This document shows positions 62,259-64,000 of a DNA stretch of 64,000 nucleotides, piece after piece. Made by a program: the position numbers and the translations under genes. Numbering within the stretch: the stretch's first letter is position 1; the number at the start of each line of letters is the position of its first letter. The stretch is taken from positions 1 through 64,000 of the forward strand of contig CAYPCQ010000024.1 in assembly GCA_964409245.1 (NCBI GenBank), given 5' to 3'. The stretch comes from CAIMWS01 sp964409245 (GTDB taxonomy: Bacteria; Verrucomicrobiota; Verrucomicrobiia; Limisphaerales; UBA1319). The notes under the pieces were generated by a model. The model was not told where the DNA came from. It saw nothing but the letters and a program-made list of their open reading frames with translations, and did no database searches.

Positions 62259-63335
62259 ATGAAAGAAAATGCCATGGCAGCCAAGACAACCGAAAAAAAC
62301 CCTGAAATTAAGACCGCCGATGCCGACAAGGCCCAAGCCAACCGGAGGCGGGATCTGGACACGGCCATCGCGACCATCACCAAAACCTTTGGGGATGGGA
62401 GCATCATGCGCCTGGGCGACGCCCGGTCCCGCGTGAAGATCGATGTGATTTCCACCGGTGCGCTGACGGTGGACCTGGCCCTGGGTGTGGGCGGGGTGCC
62501 GCGGGGGCGGGTGGTCGAGATTTTCGGCCCGGAATCTTCGGGCAAAACCACGCTGACCCTGCACATCATCGCCAACGCGCAGAAGATGGGCGGGCAGGCG
62601 GCGTTCATCGACGTGGAGCACGCCATGGATCCCGGCTACGCCAAGAAGCTCGGGGTGAACCTGGACGAGCTGCTGGTCTCGCAGCCGGACAGCGGCGAGG
62701 AGGCGCTGACGATCTGCGAGATGCTGGTGCGCTCGAACGCGCTGGATGTGATCGTGTTGGATTCGGTGGCCGCCCTGGTGCCCAAGGCGGAATTGGAGGG
62801 GGAGATGGGGATGGCCACGATGGGGATGCAGGCGCGGCTGATGAGCCAGGCCATGCGCAAGCTCACGGCCATCCTCAGCAAGGCCAAGACCACCTGCATC
62901 TTCACCAACCAGATCCGCGAGAAAGTGGGGGTCATGTTCGGCAACCCGGAAACCACCCCGGGCGGCAAGGCGCTGAAGTTCTACGCCAGCGTGCGCATCG
63001 ACATCCGCCGCAAGGACACCATCAAGGACGCGGCGGGCAACAGCATCGGGAACAACGTCAAAGTGAAAATCGTCAAAAACAAGGTGGCCCCGCCTTTCAC
63101 CGAGGCGGAGTTTGAGATCTTCTACAACCAGGGCATCAACCGGGAGGGGACGATCCTGGATGCCGGGCTGGAGTGCGGGGTGCTGGACAAGAAAGGCGCC
63201 TGGCTGCAGTTCAAGGGTGAATTGATCGGCCAGGGCCGCGATGCGGCGCGCCAGGCCTTGCAGGAGAAACCGGAATTGGGGGCGAAAATCGTGGAGGCCA
63301 TCATGGCCAAGCGGGCGGAGATTGCCGCCGTATAG
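62259..63335 (+). CDS. recA: recombinase A
   Basis: The 358-residue protein drives homologous recombination, strand exchange and the SOS co-protease response. The P-loop GPESSGKTT is at 90-98, followed by ALDVIVLDSVAALVPKAELE (Walker B region) and TTCIFTNQIREKVGVMFGNP, all typical of RecA. The core ends AKRAEIAAV with no long acidic tail. The ATG at 62259 was used; an in-frame ATG at 62274 is possible. The upstream S24 repressor, palindrome and promoter suggest that it is SOS-controlled. Confidence 0.97.
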   Translation: MKENAMAAKTTEKNPEIKTADADKAQANRRRDLDTAIATITKTFGDGSIMRLGDARSRVKIDVISTGALTVDLALGVGGVPRGRVVEIFGPESSGKTTLTLHIIANAQKMGGQAAFIDVEHAMDPGYAKKLGVNLDELLVSQPDSGEEALTICEMLVRSNALDVIVLDSVAALVPKAELEGEMGMATMGMQARLMSQAMRKLTAILSKAKTTCIFTNQIREKVGVMFGNPETTPGGKALKFYASVRIDIRRKDTIKDAAGNSIGNNVKVKIVKNKVAPPFTEAEFEIFYNQGINREGTILDAGLECGVLDKKGAWLQFKGELIGQGRDAARQALQEKPELGAKIVEAIMAKRAEIAAV

Positions 63336-63477
63336 CGCAAAGCTGGCTCCGCTGGACCCGGGAACCAAATTCCCCAGCCCGGCCGATTGCATTCCGCGGA
63401 TTACAGCCTATAGTACAGCATATCAGCGGGGCTTGAAGGAGCCCTCGCTGATGTAATGGCAACATGCAGGGGTAACG

Positions 63478-64000
63478 ATGGAAGGTGAGCTCAAGCCGGC
63501 GCCCCGCGCCGCCGATGCCGAAGGGCGGAAGGAAGCGGCCGCACAGCCGGCCGCTGCCCTGGGCCGTTTTTTCGAGTTATCCCAGGATTTGCTGGGCGTG
63601 GCAGATTTCACGGGCCGATTGCTCCACGTCAACCCTGCCTGGGGGAATAACCTGGGGTGGTCATCCGCGGAATTGAAAGCCAGGCCCTTCCTCGAATGGG
63701 TCCACGCGGAGGAGCGCCTGGCCACCGCCCGCGAGCTAAAGAAGGCGGAGGGCGGCCAGGCGGCGCGGTTCGAGAGCCGGTGCCTGGGCCGGGAGGGCGC
63801 CGGCCACTGGGTGGAGTGGAGCGCCACGGCGGATCCCGGGCGCGCGCTGGTTTACCTCAGCGGCCGGCCGGCGCCACCGCGGCCGCCGGCCGCCGGCTGG
63901 CAGCAGCAGCACACCGAATCCGAGCGCCGAGTCCGGGCCGGAGCGGTGGAATTGCGGAAGACAGGCCTGGACACCGGGGAGCAATTCCGGCTGCTGGTGG
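63478..64000 (+). CDS. PAS-domain sensor protein, N-terminal part (3' partial)
   Basis: The open frame begins at the ATG at 63478 and runs off the window with no stop (174 codons seen). After an Ala/Pro-rich leader comes a PAS domain: FFELSQDLLGVADFTGRLLH, VNPAWGNNLGWSSAELKARP, FLEWVHAEERLATA and FESRCLGREGAGHWVEW. A linker with Glu/Arg helices follows, and EQFRLLV may open a second PAS. It is likely the N-terminus of a hybrid sensor kinase or similar. The Hpt fragment at the left edge shows that such signalling genes occur on both sides of the window. Confidence 0.75.
   Translation, partial: MEGELKPAPRAADAEGRKEAAAQPAAALGRFFELSQDLLGVADFTGRLLHVNPAWGNNLGWSSAELKARPFLEWVHAEERLATARELKKAEGGQAARFESRCLGREGAGHWVEWSATADPGRALVYLSGRPAPPRPPAAGWQQQHTESERRVRAGAVELRKTGLDTGEQFRLLV

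Overview
The window is a GC-rich chromosomal segment that most resembles a member of Verrucomicrobiota (Limisphaerales/Pedosphaera-like lineages). That placement is inference from gene content: many Tat or Sec exported enzymes, a Planctomycetes/Verrucomicrobia-type cytochrome c domain, a PEP-CTERM-box type response regulator, Gfo/Idh/MocA plus sugar isomerase pairs, exported PPC-type and BspA-type repeat proteins, and a short RHS-core protein. No rRNA, tRNA or CRISPR array was seen. High GC produces very long antisense open frames that are not genes.

Layout. 1-299: end of a histidine phosphotransfer gene. 308-10085 (minus): a compact five-gene cluster for polysaccharide breakdown (TolB-like propeller, GH127 beta-L-arabinofuranosidase, metallophosphoesterase, DUF5695-like protein, glycosidase-like Tat protein), with a divergent second metallophosphoesterase. 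11734-13101: sigma-54 activator of the PrsR type. 13359-15836: S9 peptidase. 15903-16230: probable transposase remnant. 16454-19890 (minus): AT-richer three-gene operon of a membrane-anchored transglutaminase-like protein, a secreted RHS-core protein with a caspase-like (DUF4347-like) tail, and a small exported protein overlapping it. This is the best candidate for an undescribed system, a toxin/immunity-like module. 20184-26116: Tat aldo/keto reductase overlapping a tetraheme cytochrome, a DUF2868/DUF3482 GTPase pair, and a Tat sugar isomerase. 26274-31625 (minus): two large exported proteins (BspA-like leucine-rich repeat; deacetylase-like with CBM, HYR and Ig domains). 31757-39474 (plus): PQQ-type propeller, then a likely operon of a sodium:solute symporter, a uroporphyrinogen-decarboxylase-family protein and a large glycosidase-like protein.

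39739-48968: Rpn-type nuclease, asd, a cytochrome domain protein, an unknown exported protein, pdxJ, acpS, a small OB-like exported protein, a 160-bp MITE-like element, an exported beta-carbonic anhydrase and a receiver-PAS-PAS protein with no output domain. 48985-57544: Gfo/Idh oxidoreductase and isomerase, XdhC, a 1305-residue two-motif repeat protein, and a double-thioredoxin protein. 57617-59014: DEXX-box ATPase preceded by an inverted repeat. 59015-59991: repeat-rich intergenic DNA. 59992-60717: SGNH hydrolase. 61067-63335: a divergent regulator pair (excisionase-type HTH; XRE-S24 repressor) directly before recA, which suggests local SOS control. 63478-64000: start of a PAS-domain sensor that runs off the window.
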